IMG/VR virus record: IMGVR_UViG_3300024319_000003
Location: 103,697-167,696 of that record
DNA: 64,000 nt
Reading direction: 5' to 3' (one strand)
DNA from: a virus
Under the pieces are notes generated by a model. It searched no databases. It was not told the DNA's origin and saw only the letters and a list, made by a program, of their open reading frames with translations. Made by a program: the position numbers and the translations under genes. Of the stretch, positions 19,843 through 29,964 are shown piece by piece; position 1 is the stretch's first letter; each line of letters starts with the position of its first letter.

Positions 19843-20985
19843 ATGGCTTCTCATTTAGGACCAAATATAATTGAAGAAGGGTTAGTAGTTGGATATGATA
19901 CCGGCTACCCGTTAGTGGGTACTTCTAGAGATGTCTTTAAATTTAATAAAGGTAAACCAACAACAAATTTACTTACACAAACAGGAGCACAATCTTTAGA
20001 TGTCCGTACAGATATATACAACAATACAACAAAGACTGATCTTGGAGGCGGTAAATTTAAATTCGTTAATGACGGAACAGGTGGATCAACCATTAGACTA
20101 TACACAAACGTTAATGATCTAACTGATAATGCAATTTACGGATGTAGTGTTAATTATGAAAACTTTAACCCTGGAGTAGGAACTGCCGTTATTTTAGATT
20201 GGTGTGATGTAAACAACACAGCATTTTCAGTAGCAAACTTTGGTTCTTCTAATAGGGTGTTTATGTCAGGTTCTAGATCTGAGTATAACTCTACATATCG
20301 GTTTCTAGATATATCAGTACCAGTAAGTTCATCTATTACGTTATTTAATGCACAAGTAGAATTAGGGGTACCTTCACCATTCACAGATGATATAAGATCA
20401 GTATCTGGATCGTTGATAGATTTAAAAAGATCAAAAGATATAAACGTAAGTAATGTAAGTTTTAACAGTAATGCACAAATAGCTTTTGATGGAACAAACG
20501 ATTCTATAGAAATAGCTGATTCAAACGATTTAGATTTAACATCAAACCTATCTTTTGAATTTATAGTAAAAGCAGATTCATCTCAAAGTAACCCTTACCC
20601 GAGATTACTAGATAAAAGTGTTTACTTAGTACACCTTAGTGTGTCATCACCATTTTCTATCGCACAAAATATATCAACATCAGATGGTCTGAGGCAGGTA
20701 AATGTAGGGAGTGCGTTTCCATCAGATAAATGGACTCATATAATTACATCATACGACGGACAAAACGGTAGGATATATGTTAATGGAAGTTTAGTAGCAA
20801 CAAATAGCTGGAGTACAACATTGCCCTGTAACACAAACAGTGCTACATTAAAAATAGGAGGAGATGGAGGAACAAATAGACCGCTTAATGGAGAGTTACC
20901 CATAGCTAAGATTTATAACAAAGTATTAACTGCAGAAGAAGTATTAAATAGTTTTAATAGTTTACGACATAGATTTGAATTGTAA
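19843..20985 (+). CDS. LamG/concanavalin-like virion protein, paralogue 6
   Basis: A 380-residue paralogue, opening GLVVGYDTGYPLV and FNKGKPTTN. A middle carbohydrate-binding-like region is followed by a LamG-like domain: AFDGTNDSIEIAD, LSFEFIVKADS, KWTHIITSYDG, IYVNGSLVATN, LPIAKIYNKVLT, ending LRHRFEL. It closes the tandem array. It is separated from paralogue 5 by one unrelated small gene. Confidence 0.75.
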   Translation: MASHLGPNIIEEGLVVGYDTGYPLVGTSRDVFKFNKGKPTTNLLTQTGAQSLDVRTDIYNNTTKTDLGGGKFKFVNDGTGGSTIRLYTNVNDLTDNAIYGCSVNYENFNPGVGTAVILDWCDVNNTAFSVANFGSSNRVFMSGSRSEYNSTYRFLDISVPVSSSITLFNAQVELGVPSPFTDDIRSVSGSLIDLKRSKDINVSNVSFNSNAQIAFDGTNDSIEIADSNDLDLTSNLSFEFIVKADSSQSNPYPRLLDKSVYLVHLSVSSPFSIAQNISTSDGLRQVNVGSAFPSDKWTHIITSYDGQNGRIYVNGSLVATNSWSTTLPCNTNSATLKIGGDGGTNRPLNGELPIAKIYNKVLTAEEVLNSFNSLRHRFEL

Positions 20986-20998
20986 GTATTAATGTAAC

Positions 20999-21006
20999 TA
21001 TTTATT
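20999..21006 (+). promoter_or_regulatory. TATTTATT variant of the candidate late promoter element
   Basis: TATTTATT sits 35 bases before the ATG at 21042, in one of the few real gaps of the fibre region. It differs from TATTTATA at the last base. A leader containing GGAAAATGAAAAAAGG follows. Confidence 0.35.
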
Positions 21007-21041
21007 ATAGACCTTTTGGAAAATGAAAAAAGGATATTATT

Positions 21042-24000
21042 ATGGCAAACGAATTTAAAGTAAAAAAAGGACTGATCGTTGATGGATCAGGCTCAGTAGT
21101 ATTAGATGTCCGTGGTTCTCATGGACAATTATTTTCTGTAACAGACTCTCTTTCAGGATCGTTATTCGGTATATCAGATATATCCGGTATTCCTATCTTT
21201 GAAGTCTTTTCTGATGACACTATTAAAATGGGTACTCATGGAGCAGAAGCTATAATAATATCCGGTAGTACAGCTACCATATCTAACGGAATTCTTTCTG
21301 GTTCATTTTCTGGTTCTTTTGTAGGAGATGCATCAGGATTGACAGGTCTTTCATCAGGAGCAGTTACTGCAATTAATAATGCGACTGCTAATGAATTAGT
21401 AACCGTTGGGTCTACCACAACAGAATTAGATGCTGAAGCAAATCTTACTTTTAACGGAACACTATTAGATGTAACCGGTAATATAGCTTCATCAGGAACT
21501 GGTTCATTTGAAAAATTAAATATAGGAGCTACGCAAGGTTCTTACTTATTAAATGTAGGAGGTTACACAAGAGCAGGAGGCGTAGACTTACTAAATGGAG
21601 TTGTATACACAAACGCTGCTAGGATAACTAGTATAGAGGATAAAGTAAATAATACCTATTCCTCAATATCATTTGCAGGAGCAACAAGAAGTATAACTTT
21701 CATGACAAGTGGAAGTAATAGAATGGTAATAAACTCCGATGGTGATGTTAATGTATTGGGCGGTGCTTTATCCATATCTGGTGACGGTAGCAACGCGGTA
21801 ACATTTACAGAAAGTAGTGCTGGAATTATGACCATTGCAGCTCCAGACGATATAATATTAGATGCTGGAGGCGATATAGCTTTTGACGCGGCTGGTAACG
21901 ATATTAGATTAAAAGCAGCAGGAACAAATTTCGGTACGTTTACAAAAAGTGGAAATCATTTTTTAATAACTTCTAATGTTACAGATGGTGATATAAAGTT
22001 TTATGGAAATGATGATGGAACATCTGTAAACGCGCTTACTCTTGATATGTCAGACGGTGGTTCTGCTTTATTTAGCCACAACATAGGTCTTCCTTCTGGT
22101 GGTGAGCTTGATTTTGCTGCAGGCGATGTTAAATTTGTACATAGTAGTAATAAATTAACCTTAAATGGAGGAGAGTTAATGGTTAACTCAACACTCGGGG
22201 TTAATACAACATCAGTTAATTCTGCGAATAAGCTAGAGGTTCACGGACAAGCCAGAATAGACGGAAAGATGATGATTGGCGATAGCACCCTAAGTAATGC
22301 TGTTAACGCTGCTGTACAATTACAGATTAAAAACGCTGGTCAAGCAGGTATCAGGTTAGAAGACTCAGACAGTAATAATTTAGCGTTTGACCTTATTGTA
22401 GACGAGGGCGTAGGGTTTTTAATAAAAGAAACTGTAGGTGGAGATGCTGGAGATGATATTAGACTTACAATAGCTGAATCTACCGGGGATGCAACTTTTT
22501 CCGGTAAGATAAGCGGTACAGAATTAGAAGGTACTAGCTTAGATATAAACGGTAATGCTGATATAGGAGGCAATTTGACATTATCATCAGGGGGTAATAT
22601 TTTCGGTAGCACTGGTGATTTTATAATACAAAATAATGCTGGCGCTCAATTTGATCTTAAATCAAATCAAGGTATAAGATTATTTATTGATGCAAATAAT
22701 GACGACAACACCCGTAAATTTGAAATACTTTCTAATACAGGTAGTTATAATTCTGCTAACGTAGTTGCTAGTGTTAATCAAAGTGGTAATGCAATTTTTG
22801 AAGGAACCATAGATGGAGGAGCTATAACATCGACCGGTAAGATAAGCGGTACGGAATTAGAAGGTACAAGTTTAGACATTAACGGTAATGGTAATTTATC
22901 AGGAACACTTACAATACCTGGTGGTTTTGCAACTACTATACTAGACGGTGATAATGTTGTTGTTAAAAAACCTGACTACTCAAGTGGTGGTTGGGCAAGA
23001 GCATTGATGAATTTTAAAGAACACGATAACACATCTTTATATGCGATAGGAGCTTACGGAAGTAATAATACATTTAGCTATGGGTATATAGGTACCGCTT
23101 ACAACGACACTACTATGAGATGGGCAGCTGATAAAACTGTTACTTTTGGAGGTAACGTTACGGCTGGTAGCAACTCTTTAACGGCTGGTGCTTTAGACAT
23201 AAACGGTGATGCCGATATATCTGGAACGCTGACATTGGGAACTGCTTTAGCAGTTGCTGAAGGAGGAACTGGAGCAACAGCAAGTACATTGTGGTTAAAC
23301 TCAAATGCTTTTTCTAATTTTGCAGTATCAACAGCTGATTATGATACCATTACAACTAGAGGTCTTTATAGATTTCAAGGAACCACAAACGGACCTTTCG
23401 GCACTTCCCATACTACAGGACTAACACTTACAGAAGGTAGTGGTAATTACGGATGGCAGATGACTTCTAACAGTAGTGCTAATAATGGAGAGGGGTTAGC
23501 ATATAGGTATAGAGGTACGAGTTGGGGACCATGGCAAACACTAGTTACTAAAACATTTGGAGATGGCAGGTATGCAACACTAGCTTCAGGAAGTTTAGCA
23601 GGAACAGCAGTACAGCCGAATACTTCTCCAACATTTGACGACTTAACAGTAACCGGTAACCTTGTAATTACAGGAACAGTAGACACTTATAACGTAAATA
23701 ATTTAAATGTAGTTGATAAACTTATTATCCTTGGAGCAGGACAAACAGAAGCAAACTCAGGAGGTTCAGGTATATTTGTATCTGGTTCAAGTGCTAGTAT
23801 ACTATGGGATGAAACTAATAATACCTGGGACTTTAATAAAAGCTTAGACATAATCGGTAATCTGACCACTTCAGGAAACATTACAGGAGGGGGATTAACA
23901 CTTAATGGAAGTTTATCTAGAGGAACTTATGTTGCCTCATCTAACTACCATACAGGATCAGATAACATTGTATTAAAAGGAAACTCTGTAGGGATAAGCG

Positions 24001-27000
24001 GTATATTCTTCGAATCAGAAAAAGATGGTACTAACATTAACCATAGTACTGATTTTGGATTTATACAATACCATGCCTACGGTACAGGGACATCTGGAGA
24101 AAATGCTGAATTAATAGTAGGTGTTTCAAACGACAGTACAGATCACGTAATACTTAACGCTCCACACGCAGAAGGATTCAGGGTAAGAGTTGGTGCTAGT
24201 GAAACAGACTATAAGATCTTCCACGAAGGACATAAACCAGTCTATAGTGAAATATCAGGAACAGTTCCAACTTGGAATCAAGATACAACAGGAACTGCAG
24301 ATAATGCTACTTCAGCATCACATGCATTAACAGCAGATACAGCTACTACTGCTGCATCAGCTACTGCTGCTGATACTGCTAATACTGCTACTTCTGCTAC
24401 TTCAGCATCACATGCATTAACAGCAAATAGTGCTACTACTGCTACTTCTGCTACTTCAGCTACTTCAGCTACTTCAGCATCACATGCATTAATAGCAGAT
24501 ACAGTAACTACAAATGCTAATTTAACTGGACATATTACATCAGTAGGAAATGCAACATCGCTAGGATCATTTACAACAGCACAATTAAATACTGCTATTT
24601 CGGATGGTACAGTTCTAACTGCAGAAGCAGATACTTTAGATACTGTTGCCGATAGAGGTTCTAGTACAAATCAAACTATTAAATCTACAAATGGATTAGG
24701 TTTTAAAGTTGATTCATCAGCATCTGCTAGAATAGAAATAGAAAATGGAGGAAGTAATTGGGCATATTTAAGACTTAGAGACGACAGTACGGTATCATGG
24801 GATATCGCATCCTACAATGGTGGTAATCTAGAATGGAGACCTGCAGGTAGTGCTACTAATAGAATGACATATTCTTCTGCAGGGTTACTATCGGTACCTT
24901 CTATTACTACAACAGGAAATATACACCTAGACAACGATTCAGCTCAACTTCAGTTAGGAGATGACAATGATATGCAAATATTCCATAACGGAGCAAATGG
25001 TGAAATAAATAACTCAACGGGTAACTTTACTATCGACTCTGCAGGAGATATAATTTTAGATGCAGCAGGAGATTCTATACAACTTACTGATAACGGTACG
25101 CTTATTGGTAAAGTTAATATGACTTCACAGAACCTTACATTTATCTCCTCAGTTAGTAACAAGGATATGATATTTAGAGGTAATGACGGCGGTACATTTT
25201 TTACGGCTTTATCGTTAGATATGTCAAATGCAGGAACAGCTGCATTTGCAAGTGACATTGTTGTCAATGGTGACCAAATAAGATTTATAAATGACGCAGC
25301 AGCAGCATACCTAAGCGCAGCAGATGCTTTAATAATACAGTCTGATTATAATACCGGAGAAAACAAACCGATATACCTACAGCCTTCAGCAGTTACTGAG
25401 TTAACAGTAGCAACAGGTAAATCTACCTTTGTTGGTAATGTGGGGATAGGAACAGATACCCCAGCATCTAAATTGCATGTTTCTGGTACAACAGATCTAG
25501 TTACTATAGAAGGATCAGGAAGTGTACTATTTGACGTACAGGGATCCCAAGGTCAGTTATTCTCAATAACAGATTCTTTAGAAGGTACATTATTCTCTGT
25601 TAGTGACGTAGCTGGTATTCCAATCTTAGAAGTAGATTCTTCTGATAAGGTTACAATGGGTTCATTTGGAGCTAACACGCTTGTAGTTACAGGTTCTTAC
25701 ACACTCTTTGGTACAAGCTCTCCTAATACAACATTTGCAAGCACAGTTCAAATACATGAGAGAGCGTTATTACTAGACCATACAGACCATACACAACCTA
25801 TATTAATTGTAGGAGGAGGCGCATCAGCAGGAGTAACCGGATCTTTAACTTTTTACACTTCAAATACAACAGGTCAGCATCAAATGATCATTGAATCTGG
25901 ACACTCCTCAGGAGAAGTAAGATTTATTAATAATAGACTTATACTAGACGGGAAGTTAAATATAGGTAGTGTAGCAGGTACTACCACAGATACAGATAAA
26001 TTCTTAGTACTGGACGGAGCAGTTGTTAAATATGTTTCTGGATCTCAATTACTAAACCAAATAGGAGGAATCGGTCCTTCCGGAGCAACATTAGACAGTG
26101 TAACTGATAATGGATCTACAACAACTAATGATCTTGCAACAGGTGCTTTAAATGTTAGCGGAGCAATTCGCTTAGAGACAGCTGCAGAGTCTGATATATA
26201 CACCCAAGGTGATGAAATACACCTACTAGCAGGAGGTCCTGGCGGATCGGGATTACATGTAAACGACGCAACTGGACAAGTTAAAACCGATGGTGATTTC
26301 GCAGTAGGAACTATTGGTGCAATAAATCACAACTTCCATGTTTCAGGAAATGCAAATATAACTTCAACTCTGTTAGTTACCGGAAGCGCAAATTTCAAAA
26401 GTAACGTAGATATTAATGGATATATAGACGTAGTTCAAAATTCTGTCTTTAATAATGACTTAGAAGTCGGAGGAGATCTAGATACAGCAAGATTGTATGC
26501 AGATGAACAAATTACTGTTGGAGTAGATAACGGTGTTGATGGTAAACTATACATTAAACAAAACGATTCCACAATCAACAGCGGTATTATTATAAATCAA
26601 CAAGGAGCAGGAGATGCTAGATTAGCGTTCCAAAAAGGAACAGGTACATTTGCAATGGGTATTGATGGAACTGATGGTAAGTTTAAAATGGCAGGTTCAA
26701 ACCTCAGCGCAGGGACACCAAGCCTAACATTAACTTCAGGAAATGTTATTGTTAACGGAGATACAGCTCATGTAAGTACAGGGGAAACATCAAAATTATC
26801 TGTAAACGGTAGAATAAGCGGTCGCATCAGAAGAACACCAGATGCTACTTCAAATCATTCAGCAGTTGCAGGACAACAAAACTACTGGACAAAATTAGCG
26901 AAGTTTTCAATAACAAGTGCTGCTAATGAAATAAGAGCTACATACACACTGATGATGGAAGAGATATCTCAAGCAGGGTATATGAGATTTGCAGTTGAAC

Positions 27001-27737
27001 TAAGATCTAATAGTTCAGGTACTACACCTCAAGTAGCTGATATTAGAATACTTGAAATGGCAAGTGGAGCAGATAGTTTTGAAGCAAGATCAGGAACCGG
27101 TGCTGGATCAGCATATCAAGCAGATAGTTTAAAATTAGTAGTAAACTCGAATACAGATATACAGCTGTGGGTACAAAAGAAACAACAATACGGAGTAGCA
27201 GCATTATTTGAAGATACAATAGTTTACGACAACTTCTTTAATAGTACTGATAATGCAGCAGTAACTTACTATAATAATTCATCATGGCAATCTAACGAAC
27301 CTTTATCAGCAGCAGGAGGTAATGTTAGAACTAGAATGCCATCAATGGTGACACAGCATCAATATGCTTTCTTTTCAAACACAACATCATTAAGGTATAT
27401 ACCAAATTATGCTTCTTTTCTTGGTAGCTCATTAAATTATACATCACGTTTCTTAATACCTAAAGGCGCAACATTGGTAGGGGTAGGTATTACCACTCAA
27501 TCCACCTTACTTGGTAATAATAAATTAAGGTTATATGATGCAGACGTAGTTGCATTACCATCACTATTAGACACGCAAACTTTCACAGTTACTGCAAACC
27601 GACAAACGTGGATACAGTTTAATAAGCAAATTAATATGAATGGAACAGCTGGTAATCAAAACGCAATAGCATTTGGGATTGAGGCAGCAACTAGCAGTAA
27701 CCACTATTGGAATATGGTAGCTGTATGGAATATTTAA
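21042..27737 (+). CDS. Giant tail fibre protein (2,231 aa) with duplicated modules and pyocin-knob-like domain
   Basis: This is the longest complete gene here. The N-terminal module (residues about 12-62: DGSGSVVLDVRGSHGQLFS through SGIPIFEV) recurs near residues 1488-1540 (IEGSGSVLFDVQGSQGQLFS, AGIPILEV), an internal duplication. The middle holds a pyocin-knob-like domain (residues about 750-850: TADYDTITTRGLYRF, YRYRGTSWGPWQTLV), common in tail fibres. A low-complexity Ala/Ser/Thr stretch follows (about 24298-24510). One VGIGTDTPASKLHV repeat links it to the other fibres. The C-terminus (from about 26870) is a unique beta-rich domain; no S74 chaperone was seen. Likely a long side fibre or tip adhesin. 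Confidence 0.8.
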   Translation: MANEFKVKKGLIVDGSGSVVLDVRGSHGQLFSVTDSLSGSLFGISDISGIPIFEVFSDDTIKMGTHGAEAIIISGSTATISNGILSGSFSGSFVGDASGLTGLSSGAVTAINNATANELVTVGSTTTELDAEANLTFNGTLLDVTGNIASSGTGSFEKLNIGATQGSYLLNVGGYTRAGGVDLLNGVVYTNAARITSIEDKVNNTYSSISFAGATRSITFMTSGSNRMVINSDGDVNVLGGALSISGDGSNAVTFTESSAGIMTIAAPDDIILDAGGDIAFDAAGNDIRLKAAGTNFGTFTKSGNHFLITSNVTDGDIKFYGNDDGTSVNALTLDMSDGGSALFSHNIGLPSGGELDFAAGDVKFVHSSNKLTLNGGELMVNSTLGVNTTSVNSANKLEVHGQARIDGKMMIGDSTLSNAVNAAVQLQIKNAGQAGIRLEDSDSNNLAFDLIVDEGVGFLIKETVGGDAGDDIRLTIAESTGDATFSGKISGTELEGTSLDINGNADIGGNLTLSSGGNIFGSTGDFIIQNNAGAQFDLKSNQGIRLFIDANNDDNTRKFEILSNTGSYNSANVVASVNQSGNAIFEGTIDGGAITSTGKISGTELEGTSLDINGNGNLSGTLTIPGGFATTILDGDNVVVKKPDYSSGGWARALMNFKEHDNTSLYAIGAYGSNNTFSYGYIGTAYNDTTMRWAADKTVTFGGNVTAGSNSLTAGALDINGDADISGTLTLGTALAVAEGGTGATASTLWLNSNAFSNFAVSTADYDTITTRGLYRFQGTTNGPFGTSHTTGLTLTEGSGNYGWQMTSNSSANNGEGLAYRYRGTSWGPWQTLVTKTFGDGRYATLASGSLAGTAVQPNTSPTFDDLTVTGNLVITGTVDTYNVNNLNVVDKLIILGAGQTEANSGGSGIFVSGSSASILWDETNNTWDFNKSLDIIGNLTTSGNITGGGLTLNGSLSRGTYVASSNYHTGSDNIVLKGNSVGISGIFFESEKDGTNINHSTDFGFIQYHAYGTGTSGENAELIVGVSNDSTDHVILNAPHAEGFRVRVGASETDYKIFHEGHKPVYSEISGTVPTWNQDTTGTADNATSASHALTADTATTAASATAADTANTATSATSASHALTANSATTATSATSATSATSASHALIADTVTTNANLTGHITSVGNATSLGSFTTAQLNTAISDGTVLTAEADTLDTVADRGSSTNQTIKSTNGLGFKVDSSASARIEIENGGSNWAYLRLRDDSTVSWDIASYNGGNLEWRPAGSATNRMTYSSAGLLSVPSITTTGNIHLDNDSAQLQLGDDNDMQIFHNGANGEINNSTGNFTIDSAGDIILDAAGDSIQLTDNGTLIGKVNMTSQNLTFISSVSNKDMIFRGNDGGTFFTALSLDMSNAGTAAFASDIVVNGDQIRFINDAAAAYLSAADALIIQSDYNTGENKPIYLQPSAVTELTVATGKSTFVGNVGIGTDTPASKLHVSGTTDLVTIEGSGSVLFDVQGSQGQLFSITDSLEGTLFSVSDVAGIPILEVDSSDKVTMGSFGANTLVVTGSYTLFGTSSPNTTFASTVQIHERALLLDHTDHTQPILIVGGGASAGVTGSLTFYTSNTTGQHQMIIESGHSSGEVRFINNRLILDGKLNIGSVAGTTTDTDKFLVLDGAVVKYVSGSQLLNQIGGIGPSGATLDSVTDNGSTTTNDLATGALNVSGAIRLETAAESDIYTQGDEIHLLAGGPGGSGLHVNDATGQVKTDGDFAVGTIGAINHNFHVSGNANITSTLLVTGSANFKSNVDINGYIDVVQNSVFNNDLEVGGDLDTARLYADEQITVGVDNGVDGKLYIKQNDSTINSGIIINQQGAGDARLAFQKGTGTFAMGIDGTDGKFKMAGSNLSAGTPSLTLTSGNVIVNGDTAHVSTGETSKLSVNGRISGRIRRTPDATSNHSAVAGQQNYWTKLAKFSITSAANEIRATYTLMMEEISQAGYMRFAVELRSNSSGTTPQVADIRILEMASGADSFEARSGTGAGSAYQADSLKLVVNSNTDIQLWVQKKQQYGVAALFEDTIVYDNFFNSTDNAAVTYYNNSSWQSNEPLSAAGGNVRTRMPSMVTQHQYAFFSNTTSLRYIPNYASFLGSSLNYTSRFLIPKGATLVGVGITTQSTLLGNNKLRLYDADVVALPSLLDTQTFTVTANRQTWIQFNKQINMNGTAGNQNAIAFGIEAATSSNHYWNMVAVWNI
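24298..24510 (+). repeat. Microrepeat encoding an Ala/Ser/Thr-rich linker
   Basis: Near-repeats of the types gctacttcagcatcacatgc and gctactactgct encode repeated TSASHAL-T-A and TATTA/SATSA patterns inside the giant fibre gene. Three copies of the SASHAL block are visible. Such tracts can change length by slippage or recombination and probably form a flexible or stalk-like region. Confidence 0.75.
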
Positions 27738-27757
27738 AAAATAAAAGGTAATAAGAT

Positions 27758-29881
27758 ATGGCAAGAATAAACGACAATATTAGAAGTAAGAGATTAAAGA
27801 AACAAGCTAGTTCTGCGGAATTAACAGAGATGGCTAAGAAAAGCAGAAAAGCGGAAATGAATACTTCCGGTGAATTAATTATGACATCTGAGATTAAAGA
27901 AGCAATCGAACAAGCATCAGATCCTTCAGTATTAATTAATGACCCTGCTTTATTTAATCAAGCTAAATTCTACCTTAAACAATTAGAAGACTTAAGAGAA
28001 GAAATAGAAGAAATACATGCATACATTGTAGATGCTTTTGGTAAAGATTCAACAGCAGCAGCAAGTGTAGGAGGAAAAGGTGATAAAGGTGATAAAGGAG
28101 ACCCTGGTACTAATGGTGCAGACGGAACAGCAGGTGCTAAAGGAGACAAGGGTAACCCTGGTACAGACGGAACAAATGGTTCTAAGGGCGATAAAGGAGA
28201 TAAAGGAAACCCTGGTACAAACGGTACAAACGGAACAAATGGAGCAAAAGGAGATAAAGGAAACCCTGGTACAAATGGCACTGATGGTACAAACGGTTCT
28301 AAGGGCGATAAAGGTGACAAAGGAGATAAAGGTGACAAAGGAGATAAAGGTAATACTGGAGATACTTTAGCAGTATCTAATAACAGTAACGATCGAATTA
28401 TAACTGCAACCGGAGGATCAAGCGTTAATGCAGAATCTACATTAACATATAACGGCTCTAGATTAAGAACACCAGAAGTAACTTCAAATAGATACTTTCA
28501 AAATCCATCAGGAATACCGACAAATAACCTTGGAGATCCAACGGTAACCGAAATGGCTTTATTTGAATCTCAATTTTCCAATAAAACCGGGTTAAATAAT
28601 AGTTATGATGATTTAAAATATTTATTGTTCTACATACAAGCTAACGAAGAATCTGAATGGAAAGAAGTAGAAGTTTCAGATGATCAAAAAAGAAGATTCT
28701 TAAGAACAAACAATTCAAATGTAGCAATACCAACAGGAACTTATAAATTTAGAGTTGAATTTAAAGGAAGATACTATACTTTTGCAAACGCAATGTACTG
28801 TTACTGGTCAAGTCAATCACATAATAGTACGGTACATGTTTGGAAAAAAAGATGTTCTGACCAAAAATGGATACAGCACACAAGTTCCACAAGTAGAGTA
28901 TCATCTTGGCCAGGTCATTTATACCTACCTTTTAGCACAATACCTTGGCATGAAACAAATACAACATCTACAGGGCATTATACCCACGTAAGAATAGAAT
29001 TTACACCTAATTACAGTACTGGAAATTACCAAGAAAGACCCCTTGCTCTGTACGGTATGCAAATATGGGGAGGATATCCAGCTGGAAGAAAAACACAACA
29101 TTATTATGACCATAACGGTAGACTAAATATTACTAAAGAAGCAGATGTAAAAGGAATTTTACTATCTAATGGGAATAAGGTAATAGAAAACGGCAATTGG
29201 GTAGGAAACAACTCAGGACTAGTAGGACCAAAAGGAGACAAAGGTGATACTGGCGCAGCTGGTTCAAATGGTACAAACGGAGCAAAAGGAGACAAAGGGG
29301 ATGCCGGTGCTGCTGGTACAAATGGATCAAATGGATCAAATGGAGCAAAAGGTGACAAAGGTGATACAGGATCAGCTGGAGCTAGAGGTCCTGCAGGAAC
29401 AGACGGTGCTGCTGGTGCTAAAGGAGATAAAGGTGATGCAGGTGCAAGAGGTACAGCAGGCACAGATGGATCTGATGGAGCAAGAGGACCAGCTGGGACA
29501 GACGGTTCAGATGGAGCAAGAGGACCCGCTGGAGCAGCTGGGTCAGATGGGTCAGATGGTGCACGTGGCCCTGCAGGTGCTAAAGGGGATGCCGGTGCTG
29601 CTGGTGCAAGAGGACCTGCTGGTTCTGCAGGAGCAAAGGGAGACACAGGTGCAGCTGGATTAACTGGAGCTAGAGGCCCTGCCGGAGCTAATGGTACAAA
29701 TGGTGCTGCCGGAGCAGCTGGAGCTAGAGGTCCTGCCGGAGCTAAAGGAGATACAGGAGCTAGAGGTCCTGCAGGTAATGATGCAAAGCTAGATGGTACA
29801 TCTCAAGAAATAACTGTATCAACCGGTAAAGCGACAATTAACCTAGTCTTTGAAAACGGTCTACTTATATCTGCAAAATAA
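27758..29881 (+). CDS. Collagen-like tail fibre protein
   Basis: A 707-residue protein with two collagen-like Gly-X-Y segments, residues about 106-205 (GDKGDKGDPG units) and about 489-675 (GAKGDKGDAG and GARGPAG units). A non-collagen domain of about 280 residues lies between them, with aromatic, beta-rich sequence. The N-terminal 100 residues are helical and charged and may attach to the tail. Phage collagen-like segments form trimeric rods. The short C-terminal cap (about residues 676-707) may drive trimerisation. It is separated from the giant fibre gene by 20 bases and is the last gene of the fibre region. Confidence 0.85.
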   Translation: MARINDNIRSKRLKKQASSAELTEMAKKSRKAEMNTSGELIMTSEIKEAIEQASDPSVLINDPALFNQAKFYLKQLEDLREEIEEIHAYIVDAFGKDSTAAASVGGKGDKGDKGDPGTNGADGTAGAKGDKGNPGTDGTNGSKGDKGDKGNPGTNGTNGTNGAKGDKGNPGTNGTDGTNGSKGDKGDKGDKGDKGDKGNTGDTLAVSNNSNDRIITATGGSSVNAESTLTYNGSRLRTPEVTSNRYFQNPSGIPTNNLGDPTVTEMALFESQFSNKTGLNNSYDDLKYLLFYIQANEESEWKEVEVSDDQKRRFLRTNNSNVAIPTGTYKFRVEFKGRYYTFANAMYCYWSSQSHNSTVHVWKKRCSDQKWIQHTSSTSRVSSWPGHLYLPFSTIPWHETNTTSTGHYTHVRIEFTPNYSTGNYQERPLALYGMQIWGGYPAGRKTQHYYDHNGRLNITKEADVKGILLSNGNKVIENGNWVGNNSGLVGPKGDKGDTGAAGSNGTNGAKGDKGDAGAAGTNGSNGSNGAKGDKGDTGSAGARGPAGTDGAAGAKGDKGDAGARGTAGTDGSDGARGPAGTDGSDGARGPAGAAGSDGSDGARGPAGAKGDAGAAGARGPAGSAGAKGDTGAAGLTGARGPAGANGTNGAAGAAGARGPAGAKGDTGARGPAGNDAKLDGTSQEITVSTGKATINLVFENGLLISAK
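28072..28370 (+). repeat. Collagen-like GXY repeat, N-terminal segment
   Basis: A run of Gly-X-Y codons dominated by GDKGDKG, GTNGTNG and GNPGT units. The DNA repeat is imperfect. Long open frames also appear on other strands and frames here because of the triplet periodicity; these are shadows. Confidence 0.85.
29224..29787 (+). repeat. Collagen-like GXY repeat, C-terminal segment
   Basis: The second Gly-X-Y run, richer in GARGPAG and GAAGA units than the first. It is nearly twice as long, so the two runs probably expanded separately. Confidence 0.85.
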
Positions 29882-29896
29882 AAAAAACATAAATAA

Positions 29897-29925
29897 GTTG
29901 GATAGTAATATATTTATTCTTATAT
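29897..29925 (+). promoter_or_regulatory. Promoter, TTG-N20-TATATT
   Basis: TTG at 29897-29899 and TATATT at 29920-29925 are separated by exactly 20 bases, the spacing found in most other copies in this window. The ATG at 29965 lies 39 bases downstream. It resembles the Bacteroidota -33 TTG / -7 TAnnTTTG promoter. Confidence 0.6.
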
Positions 29926-29964
29926 TATAATAATATTAATCGATTAAATAAAAGTTTTACAATT

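Noticed and set aside
24298-24510. Repeats in the giant fibre as a CRISPR array
   Set aside because: There are no regular spacers; the repeats lie in frame inside a coding region and there is no cas gene.
27970-28370. Long antisense and +2-frame open frames over the first collagen segment
   Set aside because: They are created by the triplet periodicity of GXY codons; their proteins are Pro/Ser/Leu or Lys/Thr low-complexity strings.
29104-29663. Long reverse-strand and alternate-frame open frames over the second collagen segment
   Set aside because: Same periodicity artefact; no neighbouring genes are on the reverse strand.
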